Below are positions 1-7,483 of a stretch of DNA of 35,909 nt, piece after piece. A program made the translations under genes and the position numbers. The notes under the pieces were generated by a model that did not search any database, was not told the DNA's origin, and saw only the letters and a program-made list of their open reading frames with translations. How positions within the stretch are numbered: the stretch's first letter is position 1; every line of letters starts with the position of its first letter. Source of the DNA: Lachnospiraceae bacterium (GTDB lineage: Bacteria; Bacillota; Clostridia; Lachnospirales; Lachnospiraceae); the NCBI GenBank assembly GCA_017626325.1, contig JAGAIZ010000053.1, positions 1-35,909 of the forward strand. The letters are read 5' to 3'.

Positions 1-139
1 ACCTCTATTATACACTGGAAAGGTGATTGTGCTATAAGCACTTGCCCACCACCCGCATAGCAGGTGGTTTATTGTTTCGCACATCTCCATTTCTCCGTTG
101 GGAGAAACTCCGATGCACTCAACAGGCTAAAGCCCATAA
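1..139 (-). mobile_element. End of an IS200/IS605-type insertion element (partial)
   Basis: This stretch is packed with small hairpins and carries an outward promoter, which is typical of the end of an IS200/IS605 element. Seen on the plus strand: stem GTGC/GCAC (29-32/38-41), stem ACCACC/GGTGGT (48-53/63-68), and stem TTTCTCC/GGAGAAA (90-96/101-107). On the minus strand a TATAAT box (7-12) with upstream TG points out of the window, where a transposase gene would lie. The element interrupts the rsmH-like gene: protein similarity stops close to a TTGAT (140-144, minus strand), which is a known target motif for some members of this family. No transposase is in the window, so the family call and exact edge are inference. 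Confidence 0.5.
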
Positions 140-577
140 ATCAAAAGGGCCGTACTGCGCCCCTATCTGTCCTATGTCAGCGAAATTCTCCTGTATCGCA
201 GTAAAGATATCCTCGCCAAATCCAGCCTCCCGCAGCCGGTCTTTCGTCCTGACAATCTCAATCGGGTCTACGTCGAGCCCATAGAGATGCCCCTGTCCCT
301 GCAGACATTCCAGCATCTTCCTCGTATGGCCGCCATAGCCAAGCGTAGCGTCCAATCCCTTCTGGCCCGGCTGAATCTGCAGGAAATCCAGAATTTCCTG
401 CACACAGATCGGCAGATGCATTCCCGCCGGAGTACTGCCCTTACGAATCACCTTTTCCACCGTATCCGCATACTTCTGCGGATTATGCTCTTTATATTTT
501 TCCTCGAATTTCCGTGGATGCGTTCCCTGATAGCGTACACGGCGCTTGTGCGGAAGGTTCTGTTTCTCCTGTTCCAT
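119..577 (-). pseudogene. Truncated RsmH-like 16S rRNA (cytosine-N4)-methyltransferase
   Basis: The gene resembles a longer RsmH/MraW variant, an S-adenosylmethionine-dependent enzyme that methylates 16S rRNA cytosine 1402. A basic N-terminal extension (about residues 1-50) precedes the recognisable core: GMHLPICVQEILDFL, then the SAM-binding DATLGYGGHTRKML and the acidic GLDVDP loop. The family continues after FD with a conserved LADLGVSSMQ-like block; here it ends in WALAC and a stop at residue 152, about half the usual length, so most of the methyltransferase fold is lost. The start has an AAGGA about 10 nt upstream. The last residues are probably encoded by the inserted element. Many Clostridia carry a second, canonical rsmH in the division cluster, so loss may be tolerated (inference). 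Confidence 0.75.
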
Positions 578-687
578 CGCTTGTGAATCCTTTTCTCTTT
601 TCCTGTATAATCACAGCTTATTGCTTTGCCCTCAAAGCCACGCTTCCTACAGGCAAGCATAGCTGATGAAATGCTTTCTTGCGTGTA

Positions 688-696
688 AGTATATCA
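688..696 (-). promoter_or_regulatory. Possible extended -10 promoter of the rsmH-like gene
   Basis: The minus strand reads TGATATACT here, an extended -10 element about 110 nt upstream of the rsmH-like start. No good -35 hexamer lies 16-18 nt upstream, so support is weak. Confidence 0.3.
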
Positions 697-753
697 TGCC
701 TTCTGGTGTCTTACTATACCGAACCGGATTATTTGCGAAAAAATTTTAAAGAA

Positions 754-1206
754 TCATACCCATTTTTCAAAGGCAATATCTCCGCGCACATACGCATAAT
801 CGTCCAATTTGATTTCCTCAAAACCAAATTTTTGGTAAATGTGGATCGCCGGTTTCAGTTTACTGTTTGATATAATAAACAGTCTTTTGGCTCCATGGCC
901 GATTGCCCAGCCAACCGCCGCTCCGAATACGGCGCTTCCGCAGCCCTTATGATTTTTGTGCTTATTTGACCCTAATTTGCAGATTTCCCATGTAAATCCG
1001 TCTACAGGCTTCGCCATGCATGTAGCGAGAGGCGTCTCACCCTCAACCGCAAAATAGATCATAGCTCCCGCCGCCAGTTCTTCATCGATCTTCTCAAAGG
1101 TTTCCATATCCTCCGGTTCCAGGAAGCCGAAGTTGTCGATAATCCAGTCCGTATTGAATTGGATAAAGTCCTCCTTATACCTCGAAGTATATTCAATAAT
1201 CTCCAT
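754..1206 (-). CDS. GNAT-family N-acetyltransferase
   Basis: A 150-residue protein with the single-domain GNAT fold, which transfers an acetyl group from acetyl-CoA to an amine. The acetyl-CoA loop (motif A) is visible as NHKGCGSAVFGAAVGWAIGHGA at about residues 85-105, followed by the usual strand and NSKLKPAIHIYQKFGFEEI near the C terminus. Its substrate cannot be told from sequence. Its start overlaps the end of the upstream marR gene by 14 bp, so the two are probably translationally coupled and controlled by the same MarR operators. MarR-GNAT pairs often respond to or modify small molecules such as drugs, but that is inference here. Confidence 0.85.
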   Translation of the reverse strand: MEIIEYTSRYKEDFIQFNTDWIIDNFGFLEPEDMETFEKIDEELAAGAMIYFAVEGETPLATCMAKPVDGFTWEICKLGSNKHKNHKGCGSAVFGAAVGWAIGHGAKRLFIISNSKLKPAIHIYQKFGFEEIKLDDYAYVRGDIAFEKWV

Positions 1207-1642
1207 TTTCTTTCCCTCCCAGAATTCTGATAATTTCGGCTAAATGATACGACAGCTTATCCAGGTCACAATCAGCAATCCCTGTAAGTTCTTTCTCTAC
1301 CTGCAAATTTGATTCTGCAATAAGCTTCTTAGTAATGTTTTTCCCGCTCTCCGTCAGCAAAAGCACCGCCCGCCTGGCATCCTCCTCCGACTCTTTTCTC
1401 TCTACAATACCTCTCATCTCGAACTTTTTCAGCATTCGGCTCACGTAGCTTTTGTCGATGCGGAGATTGTTCACAATATCCCGCGCGCTGATTTTATCGT
1501 GATCATATATTTCATAAAGAATTCTTGCTTCAGCCACAGAGTAATCTGAATTTAAATATTTCTGTGTAAGAAGATGAAAGTACGGCAGATAAAAGCGGTT
1601 GAATTTCCGTATGTCCGCCGCTGTTTGCTTTGCTTTGTTCAT
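1193..1642 (-). CDS. MarR-family transcriptional regulator
   Basis: A 149-residue winged-helix regulator. The N-terminal dimerisation helices contain FYLPYFHLLTQKYL, the recognition region reads SAREILY-like YSVAEARILYEIYDHDKISARDIVNNL, and the wing contains EDARRAVLLLTESGK, typical of MarR. I chose the ATG at 1640-1642 because an AAAGGAG lies upstream (12 nt, slightly long) and the family begins about here; an in-frame ATG 51 nt further upstream would place the N terminus inside the operator. It is first in an operon with the acetyltransferase. Two palindromes overlapping its promoter suggest that it represses itself and is released by an unknown ligand. Confidence 0.88.
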   Translation of the reverse strand: MNKAKQTAADIRKFNRFYLPYFHLLTQKYLNSDYSVAEARILYEIYDHDKISARDIVNNLRIDKSYVSRMLKKFEMRGIVERKESEEDARRAVLLLTESGKNITKKLIAESNLQVEKELTGIADCDLDKLSYHLAEIIRILGGKENGDY

Positions 1643-1679
1643 CTTACAAAAAAACTCCTTTCTTTTCACATGACATATA

Positions 1680-1694
1680 GTTGATTTTATCAAC
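1680..1694. promoter_or_regulatory. MarR operator copy 1 (palindrome)
   Basis: GTTGATTTTATCAAC is a perfect dyad (GTTGAT, 3-nt centre, ATCAAC). It lies at or just after the predicted transcription start of marR, where a bound dimer would block transcription. Confidence 0.72.
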
Positions 1695-1700
1695 CAATTT

Positions 1701-1729
1701 ATTTTAGCTTTTCATGTTGATTTTGTCAA
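1701..1729 (-). promoter_or_regulatory. marR-GNAT promoter
   Basis: On the minus strand a perfect -35 TTGACA (1724-1729) is followed after 17 nt by TAAAAT (1701-1706). The -35 box is part of the second operator palindrome, so repressor and RNA polymerase would compete for it. Confidence 0.75.
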
Positions 1730-1730
1730 C
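1716..1730. promoter_or_regulatory. MarR operator copy 2 (palindrome)
   Basis: GTTGATTTTGTCAAC is a near-perfect dyad with the same half-site as the first copy, 36 bp away centre to centre. It contains the -35 hexamer of the marR promoter. Confidence 0.72.
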
Positions 1731-1795
1731 TATTCAGAAAAAGGGATATGGTATCGAAAGCGTCACCTAATAATGTGCGGCCGGGTGCAACAGAA

Positions 1796-1835
1796 AATAG
1801 CCATCGGCTTTTGTACCAAAAGTCCGGTGGCTATT
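1796..1835 (-). terminator. Terminator of the cupin transcript
   Basis: An 18-bp stem with one bulged T and a 3-nt loop (outer arms AATAGCCA/TGGCTATT, inner arms CTTTTG/CAAAAG) is followed on the minus strand by TTTTCTGTT. It lies 47 nt after the cupin stop codon and insulates the marR promoter. Confidence 0.75.
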
Positions 1836-1882
1836 GACAAAGTTCCTTTCCCATAAGATAGATTAAGAAGACAGACTCTCAT

Positions 1883-2215
1883 CTACCCCTGCTGCGGCAC
1901 TACCGCATAGAACGCAATCGCTTCATCGCTCTCATTGCGCAGGCTGTGGCTGCATCCTTTGGGGCAATAGTGACAGCTTCCCGCAGGCAGTATTTCCCTG
2001 TGGTCCTCACAGAGCACAACCCCTGTTCCTTCCAGCATGAAAATGATTTCACAATCAGTCTCATGCTTATGATAACCGATGGACGCGCCCGGTTCTAATA
2101 CGGCCCGCATAATCTTACAATGATCGTCCACATGCATATGCGTTTTGAATTCTTTCTCGCCGCCCTTGAAATTCGGAATAACCTGCTCTTCTATGTTGTC
2201 AAAATTCAGAATCAT
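1883..2215 (-). CDS. Small cupin-domain protein
   Basis: A 110-residue single-domain cupin (double-stranded beta-helix). The metal-site motifs are visible: GYHKHETDCEIIFMLEG (two His and the Glu of motif 1) and CPKGCSHSLRN (His of motif 2), so it probably binds a divalent metal. Such small cupins act as isomerases, dioxygenases or ligand sensors; nothing here decides which. The start is preceded by AAAGGGA. It lies 35 nt downstream of the DUF362 gene with no clear promoter between, so the two are probably co-transcribed and end at the terminator at 1796-1835. Confidence 0.82.
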   Translation of the reverse strand: MILNFDNIEEQVIPNFKGGEKEFKTHMHVDDHCKIMRAVLEPGASIGYHKHETDCEIIFMLEGTGVVLCEDHREILPAGSCHYCPKGCSHSLRNESDEAIAFYAVVPQQG

Positions 2216-2250
2216 ATGTACTATCCCTTTCTGTCCTGCAAATTTGCTTC

Positions 2251-3369
2251 TTATATGGTAACAAGCTCATACTGATCCGTTCCAAGCCCAATCTTCACCG
2301 CATGAGCAATGCAGGACTTCCACTCGGTGTCGGGGTGGGTCATATGGAAATGATCATGTCCCTCCTCATTGCCGTGCGCTCTTAAGTTCTCTCCCAGAAT
2401 ACTGCTCTCCACCGGCGTCATCTGATTGCACAGATCCGCACACGCCTGATCCAGAGCCACCGGGTCGAAGGACGCCAGCATTCCCACATTGGGGATGATC
2501 GGAATATCGTTCTCCGCATGGCAGTCACAGTTGGGCGATACGTCGCAGATTAACGACACATGGAAGCAGGGACGATCCTTACATACCGCAAGGCTGTACT
2601 CTGCCATCTTATAATTCAATACCGCAATCGAGTCCGCGAAATCCGCCGCAATGGCATCCTTCGGGCAGACCGCAAGGCAACGCCCGCAGCCCACGCATTT
2701 TTCATGGTCAATCGCTGCTTTGCCGTTCTCGATAACAGGCGCGCCGTGAGCGCAGATTCTGCTGCAGGCGCCGCAGCCCACACATGCCGACTGGTCTACG
2801 CTTGGTTTGCCTTCGCAGTGCTGCTCCATCTTACCCGCTCTGGAGCCGCAGCCCATACCGATATTTTTCAGCGTTCCGCCGAAGCCCGCCATCTCATGTC
2901 CCTTAAAATGGGTCAGAGAGATGAACACATCCGCATCCATAATGGCATGGCCAATCTTCGCTTCCTTCACATATTCTCCGTCAATGGGCACGATTGTCTC
3001 GTCCGTGCCTTTAAGACCGTCGCCGATGATCACATGACAGCCTGTCTGATAGGGAGAAAAGCCGTTCACGTAAGCGGTTTCCAGATGATCCAGCGCATTC
3101 TTGCGGCTTCCCACATATAAGGTATTGCAGTCTGTAAGGAATGGCTTGCCGCCAAGCTCCTTCACGTAATCCGCCACCACTCTGGCATAGTTGGGGCGTA
3201 AGAACGCCAGATTGCCGTACTCGCCGAAATGAATCTTGATCGCCGCATACTTATCTGTAAAATCAATGGTTTCAAAACCTGCCGTCTTCATGAGACGATG
3301 CAGCTTCTGTAAAAGGTTCTCATGCTCCGTCGCCTTAAAGGACGTAAAATAAACTTTTGCCTGTTCCAT
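2251..3369 (-). CDS. DUF362 protein with two 4Fe-4S clusters
   Basis: A 372-residue iron-sulfur protein. Residues about 1-180 form the DUF362 domain (KIHFGEYGN, LTDCNTLYVGSRKNALDHLETAYVNGF region, FISLTHFKGHEMAGFGGTLKN region). Two ferredoxin-type motifs follow, CVGCGACSRICAHGAP and CVGCGRCLAVCPKDAI, each able to hold a 4Fe-4S cluster; a C-terminal DUF362 part follows them. The role of the family is unsettled; an electron-transfer or redox function in an anaerobe is likely. I chose the ATG at 3367-3369 because AGGAGGG lies about 9 nt upstream; the ATG eight codons earlier has no ribosome-binding site. It is probably first in an operon with the cupin gene. Confidence 0.87.
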   Translation of the reverse strand: MEQAKVYFTSFKATEHENLLQKLHRLMKTAGFETIDFTDKYAAIKIHFGEYGNLAFLRPNYARVVADYVKELGGKPFLTDCNTLYVGSRKNALDHLETAYVNGFSPYQTGCHVIIGDGLKGTDETIVPIDGEYVKEAKIGHAIMDADVFISLTHFKGHEMAGFGGTLKNIGMGCGSRAGKMEQHCEGKPSVDQSACVGCGACSRICAHGAPVIENGKAAIDHEKCVGCGRCLAVCPKDAIAADFADSIAVLNYKMAEYSLAVCKDRPCFHVSLICDVSPNCDCHAENDIPIIPNVGMLASFDPVALDQACADLCNQMTPVESSILGENLRAHGNEEGHDHFHMTHPDTEWKSCIAHAVKIGLGTDQYELVTI

Positions 3370-3404
3370 AGTATAATACCCTCCTGACTTCATTCTCCGT
3401 AACG

Positions 3405-3439
3405 AAAGCCTTTAGACAAACACAGACTCTAAAGGCTTT
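3405..3439 (-). other. Stem-loop at the 5' end of the DUF362 transcript
   Basis: Twelve perfect base pairs (AAAGCCTTTAGA with TCTAAAGGCTTT) enclose an 11-nt loop. Given the promoter at 3445-3474, the transcript would begin at about 3438, so the stem would form the very 5' end of the mRNA, where it could protect it from decay. On the plus strand the stem is followed by TTTTTAG, so it could instead be a terminator for antisense transcription. Confidence 0.5.
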
Positions 3440-3444
3440 TTAGT

Positions 3445-3474
3445 ATTATAACACAGGTAAAGTTTTCTTCACAA
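3445..3474 (-). promoter_or_regulatory. Promoter of the DUF362-cupin operon
   Basis: The minus strand carries TATAAT (3445-3450) with an upstream TG (extended -10) and TTGTGA (3469-3474) 18 nt further upstream. Confidence 0.6.
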
Positions 3475-3592
3475 CCCTGATTTTATATCCGCACAGCTCT
3501 TTTCCGCCGTTCTTTCCCGCCCGTCTTTTCTTCCCTCCGCAGACAAGCCCGCCGCTGCCCTGCCCACAACCGCTGCCGGCATCCGGGCCGGC

Positions 3593-5092
3593 TCACGAAC
3601 CTGCCCGGCGAAACTGCACCGGTTCTACCTCTTCCGACAGCGGCAGCATTTCATACTCCGGAAACTGGTCTATAAGATCGCCAAGACACAGCGTCGTATT
3701 GCGGACTACATCGTGGGCCAGCATCACCACCTTGTTTCTGCCAAGAGTACTCTCCACCCCGTTGGCAATCAGGCTTTCCGGCGTGCTCTTCGTGACCGCA
3801 TCCTCCAGACTGGCATTCCAGTCATAATAGATATATCCTTTCTCCGTCATGGCCTCGATGATTTCCTCATACACCTCATCGTCATAGGCGTTAATGCTGC
3901 CGCCGGGGAAACGGAACAGCTTCGTCTCCACACCCGTAGCCTCATAGATAATCTGTCTGGCTTCCTCGAAATCCGCCACATAAGCCTCTGCACTGCCATA
4001 GATCGTCTCGTATTCATGCCGGTTGCAATGAATGCCTATGGTGTGTCCCTCCGCCGCAATCCGTTTCGCAATCTCCGGATGTCTTTCCACGTTCTCCCCT
4101 ACCAGGAAAAAGGTCGCCCTGATATTCCGCTCCTTCAGAATATCCAGCACAGCCTCGGTATTCTCTGCGGACGGTCCGTCGTCAAAGGTCAGATACATTG
4201 TTTTGGGATGAAAATAATAGTCTACACTGTCAGCGATTGCCTCCGCCAGCTTATCCTGATAGTCCCGGCTTGCCAGAAGCTCTCTTTCTTTCCTGTTGGA
4301 AAGGAAACCCGTTTCCACCAGACAGGCCGGCATGTCTGCCTCACGGATGACATAGAGATCTTCTCTGGCAAGCGCTGTCCTGTCGTTGGCCTGGGTATAG
4401 CTTATCATCTGCTTCTGTATCAGTTTCGCCAGTCTCCTGCTTCCATCGTCCTTCCCCGTATCACAGTAATAGGTCTCAATCCCCCGCACTTTCGCGCCAT
4501 CCTCTTCACTGAAATTCTGATGGATGCTGATATAAAGGTTTCCCTGCTTCTTATTGGCGAACAGTACCCTTTCTTCCAACGATACCTCTTCGTCCCCTTC
4601 TCTTGTCATCAGCACGTCGTAACCCAGCTTCCGAAGCTTCTTCCTGACATTCTTTGCAATCTCCAGATTGATATCCTTCTCCAGAATGTCTTCTCCCACA
4701 CAGCCGCCGTCTATGCCGCCGTGTCCCGGATCGAGAATGATAAGCGGTGTCTGCTGCGCTTCGTCCTGCGCCTGCCCGCTCTCTGATGCTGCTCCCTGCG
4801 CCTGTACGCCTTCTGACGCTGCTCCCTGCGCCTGCCCGCTCTCTGATGCTGCTCCCTGTATCTGAGATACCGCTCCGCGAGGCAGTGCCTCAGAAGATGC
4901 CGCCACCGTCAGCGCTTCTTCTTCCCGCACACCGACTCTGCCCGCCGCAGGCTCCCATTCCCGCGCCATCACAATGGTTGCGCCGCAGCTTATGGCAAAA
5001 ACCATGACGCCGATCAGGAACACTGCTGCCATCCTGCCTCTTCCTTCTCTGTGCTTCCATGCATAACGCCTGCTTCTTCTGTTTCCGTACAT
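3593..5092 (-). CDS. Bifunctional N-acetylmuramoyl-L-alanine amidase / polysaccharide deacetylase
   Basis: A 499-residue membrane-anchored cell-wall enzyme. A basic N terminus and one hydrophobic segment (about 21-43) precede a low-complexity linker holding three 10-residue repeats (80-109). Residues about 117-295 are an Amidase_3 domain with zinc ligands H124 (DPGHGG), E138 and H191 (SIHQN) and catalytic E260 (VETGFLSN). Residues about 298-480 are a NodB-type deacetylase: TFDDGP (D304/D305), HCNRH (H355/H359), RFPGG (R394) and LAHD (H460). All key residues of both domains are present, so cutting of the stem peptide from MurNAc and de-N-acetylation of glycan are both plausible. AAAGGGG lies 8 nt before the ATG. 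It appears to be transcribed alone. Confidence 0.9.
   Translation of the reverse strand: MYGNRRSRRYAWKHREGRGRMAAVFLIGVMVFAISCGATIVMAREWEPAAGRVGVREEEALTVAASSEALPRGAVSQIQGAASESGQAQGAASEGVQAQGAASESGQAQDEAQQTPLIILDPGHGGIDGGCVGEDILEKDINLEIAKNVRKKLRKLGYDVLMTREGDEEVSLEERVLFANKKQGNLYISIHQNFSEEDGAKVRGIETYYCDTGKDDGSRRLAKLIQKQMISYTQANDRTALAREDLYVIREADMPACLVETGFLSNRKERELLASRDYQDKLAEAIADSVDYYFHPKTMYLTFDDGPSAENTEAVLDILKERNIRATFFLVGENVERHPEIAKRIAAEGHTIGIHCNRHEYETIYGSAEAYVADFEEARQIIYEATGVETKLFRFPGGSINAYDDEVYEEIIEAMTEKGYIYYDWNASLEDAVTKSTPESLIANGVESTLGRNKVVMLAHDVVRNTTLCLGDLIDQFPEYEMLPLSEEVEPVQFRRAGS
4766..4855. repeat. Three 30-bp coding repeats in the amidase linker
   Basis: Three in-frame 30-bp units encode GAASESGQAQ, GAASEGVQAQ and GAASESGQAQ, a flexible Ala/Gln/Ser linker between the membrane anchor and the amidase domain. 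Copy number could vary without changing the reading frame. Confidence 0.85.
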
Positions 5093-5227
5093 AACAAAGA
5101 CCCCTTTCTTCTTAACACATCTTCTGCATTAAGAATACATAGAGGTCTCATCAAACTCACATATTTTTGCCATCATAACTGCAAGCTTTCATCATCGGAT
5201 TTTCATATTTTATGCATCAAAGCTGCA

Positions 5228-6055
5228 TCATCTTGACACCTTTAAGAACAACTCGTTGATTCCCTCATAGAAACCGATCGTCATCACAGTACTGCCCTCT
5301 TTCATGCCGGGTAACCTGTATTTCTCATAATCGTCCGTCGTTTCCAGAAGCGGATTCTCATTATCGTCCGCTTCCATACCGCTAAGCCCCAGATACGCTC
5401 CCCAGCTTGCCGCCATAGCGTCCGCATCCAGTGTCTCCCACGTACTCTCAACCGTCCGCACATAGAACTCATAGATTTTGCCGGTATCCGCATCGATATA
5501 AACGTCCAACAGACACCCTTCTCTATTGGCGTTCTGCTGCCCGGTCTGCAGACTGATTTTCCACACAGACAGATTGTTGCGCGGTTCCAACACATCGATT
5601 GCCGAATACAGCACCGCGCTGTGGGTCTCGGCACTGACACTGTGCACCTCGTCCGGCAGCACGGAAAGCTCCCTTAACACCGCAAGTTCTTCGTTACACC
5701 TTGCATAGATCTGCTCGTCCGTAATTTCCTGCCCGGAAGGTCCCTGATGGTTGACTACGAAGGCATAGTTGCCCGTCAGGCTGTCGTAATCCACTTCCTG
5801 TTCCGTCTTCGTCATGGCGCTTGCCTCGCTCTCCGGCAGCACCTGATTGGTCAGACATTTGGAGAGGATATACAGCTTCTCATTGCTGTTCAGGGCATAC
5901 CGATAGCCCTCTCCTTTGTCCTCCACCGTCTCTGCCACGATATGATTTAAGGTAGATCTGTCCCTGTATTTTACAAGCTGTTCCGGCATCCACACGGCGG
6001 CGCACAGCACAACCGCGGCGGTCACGATCAGAATATGTACTTTCCCCTTACGCAT
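5228..6055 (-). CDS. Membrane-anchored extracytoplasmic protein of unknown function
   Basis: A 275-residue protein with one N-terminal membrane segment (about residues 6-22, no lipobox) and a mostly soluble outer part. I do not recognise a catalytic domain. The segment LLDVYIDADTGKIYEFYVRT resembles the beta-hairpin of PepSY/YycI-like modules, which often modulate partner proteins, but the match is loose. Its start overlaps the end of the kinase gene by 8 bp, so it is the last gene of the secreted protein-regulator-kinase operon. Position suggests an accessory factor that modulates the kinase (inference, by analogy with YycH/YycI of the WalRK system). Confidence 0.7.
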   Translation of the reverse strand: MRKGKVHILIVTAAVVLCAAVWMPEQLVKYRDRSTLNHIVAETVEDKGEGYRYALNSNEKLYILSKCLTNQVLPESEASAMTKTEQEVDYDSLTGNYAFVVNHQGPSGQEITDEQIYARCNEELAVLRELSVLPDEVHSVSAETHSAVLYSAIDVLEPRNNLSVWKISLQTGQQNANREGCLLDVYIDADTGKIYEFYVRTVESTWETLDADAMAASWGAYLGLSGMEADDNENPLLETTDDYEKYRLPGMKEGSTVMTIGFYEGINELFLKVSR

Positions 6056-7460
6056 CTTCCTCCTCCTCCCCGTCAGGAATCAGAAAACTAAAACAGCTTC
6101 CCTCTCCGGGCACGCTCTCAATCTCCAGCCCGCTGTGATGCAGGCTCAGCACCTGGGCGCACAGGGCCAGCCCCAGCCCGGCTCCGTTTCTGCTCCGGGA
6201 ACGGGATTTGTCCACCATGTAGAATGCCTCCGTAATCCTTTTACACTCCTCTTCGCAGATCCCCACGCCATAGTCCTTCACAGCAAACCAGTAGCCGCCC
6301 GTTTTTTTCTTTCCCCGTATCTCGATCAGGCTGCCCGGCTCCGACGCCTTGCAGGCATTATCCACCAGATTAAGCAGCACTGATTTTAACAGGTTCGCTT
6401 CCCCATATACCTGTCCCGGCTCGTACTGAATATCCAGACGGTATTCCTCCGCCGTCCCGTACATCTGCCGCAGGTAGTCGAAGAATTCTCCGGCCTTTGT
6501 CCAGGTGCGCTCTAAGCTGCTTCGCTTCATCACTACAATATCTAACAGCCTGAAGGACATCGCTTCCAGACGCTTTCCCTCCGTATAAATATAGTTGGCC
6601 GACAAAAAATGCGTCTCGTCATCCAGTTTCCTGGAGCGCAGCAAATCCGCATAGCCGATAATGGAGGTCAAAGGCGTTTTCAATTCATGGGAAAAGGCCC
6701 CGATAAAGTCTTCTCTGGCACGCACCGCATCCTCAAGCTGCGCCACATTTTCCTCAAGCGCTCCCGCCATCCGGTTAAAATCCTCCGTCAACTGCCCCAT
6801 CTCGTCATGGCTGATACATTCGGCACGGTACCCGTAATCGCCCTCCGCCATCTTCTGCGTCGCTTTCTTTAAAAGTCTGACCGGTTTGGTCAACCACACC
6901 GCAATGCCCCACATAAGCACGCTGCCGCACAACAGCACAAGAACCGTCATCCGTCTGTATATATGAAAGCCTTGGGTCCGTTCCTCAAAAACCCCTGTCA
7001 CGTCGCTTAACGTCTCCAGATACAACACCCTGTCCAGCGCGTCAATCATGCTGCCCGTCTGCACATAGTACCGGTCATTCTCCCGGATAATCTGATAAAT
7101 CCTCGTCTGCCTGTCAATCTGCGACAGAAAGTCCGTCGCTTCTGCGAAACCGTCGCTTATGTACAGCGTTTCCATATCCTCGCCGGATATCCGAAGCAGC
7201 CTGCCCCCCTGGCCGCCTGCCTCTAATTTCGCACCGATTTCTTCCACCACCGCATCCTGCAGCACATCGTATTTGGATGGAACATTGAGCGCCGCCGTCT
7301 CGAAAGCGAACTGCAGAATACTGCTCTCGTCAAGCGCCTGTCCCACTTCACGCTCTAAGGAAGCGTCAAATACATAATTAACGAAAAAGTAACCGCTTGC
7401 CCCCAGCGCGATCGCCATAATAATAATGGTAGAAAATAAAATCTTATCAGAAAATTTCAA
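6048..7460 (-). CDS. Sensor histidine kinase (HAMP, HisKA, HATPase)
   Basis: A 470-residue membrane sensor. Two transmembrane segments (about 7-28 and 170-189) flank an extracytoplasmic sensor region of about 140 residues. A HAMP domain (about 190-245, TKPVRLLKKATQKMAEGDYG) leads to the dimerisation helix with phospho-acceptor H258 in FSHELKTPLTSIIGY. The ATPase domain shows the N box (LLNLVDNACKAS), G1 (VKDYGVGI) and G2 (GAGLGLAL) motifs. It should phosphorylate the response regulator encoded 23 nt upstream. The signal is unknown; neighbouring genes for a secreted and a membrane-anchored protein suggest an envelope cue (inference). Confidence 0.93.
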   Translation of the reverse strand: MKFSDKILFSTIIIMAIALGASGYFFVNYVFDASLEREVGQALDESSILQFAFETAALNVPSKYDVLQDAVVEEIGAKLEAGGQGGRLLRISGEDMETLYISDGFAEATDFLSQIDRQTRIYQIIRENDRYYVQTGSMIDALDRVLYLETLSDVTGVFEERTQGFHIYRRMTVLVLLCGSVLMWGIAVWLTKPVRLLKKATQKMAEGDYGYRAECISHDEMGQLTEDFNRMAGALEENVAQLEDAVRAREDFIGAFSHELKTPLTSIIGYADLLRSRKLDDETHFLSANYIYTEGKRLEAMSFRLLDIVVMKRSSLERTWTKAGEFFDYLRQMYGTAEEYRLDIQYEPGQVYGEANLLKSVLLNLVDNACKASEPGSLIEIRGKKKTGGYWFAVKDYGVGICEEECKRITEAFYMVDKSRSRSRNGAGLGLALCAQVLSLHHSGLEIESVPGEGSCFSFLIPDGEEEEDA

Positions 7461-7483
7461 AGAAAATCCCCTGCCTTTCTGTG

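Noticed and set aside
3713-4786. 357-codon plus-strand open frame opposite the amidase-deacetylase gene
   Set aside because: The minus gene has all catalytic residues of two enzyme families; the plus frame has none.
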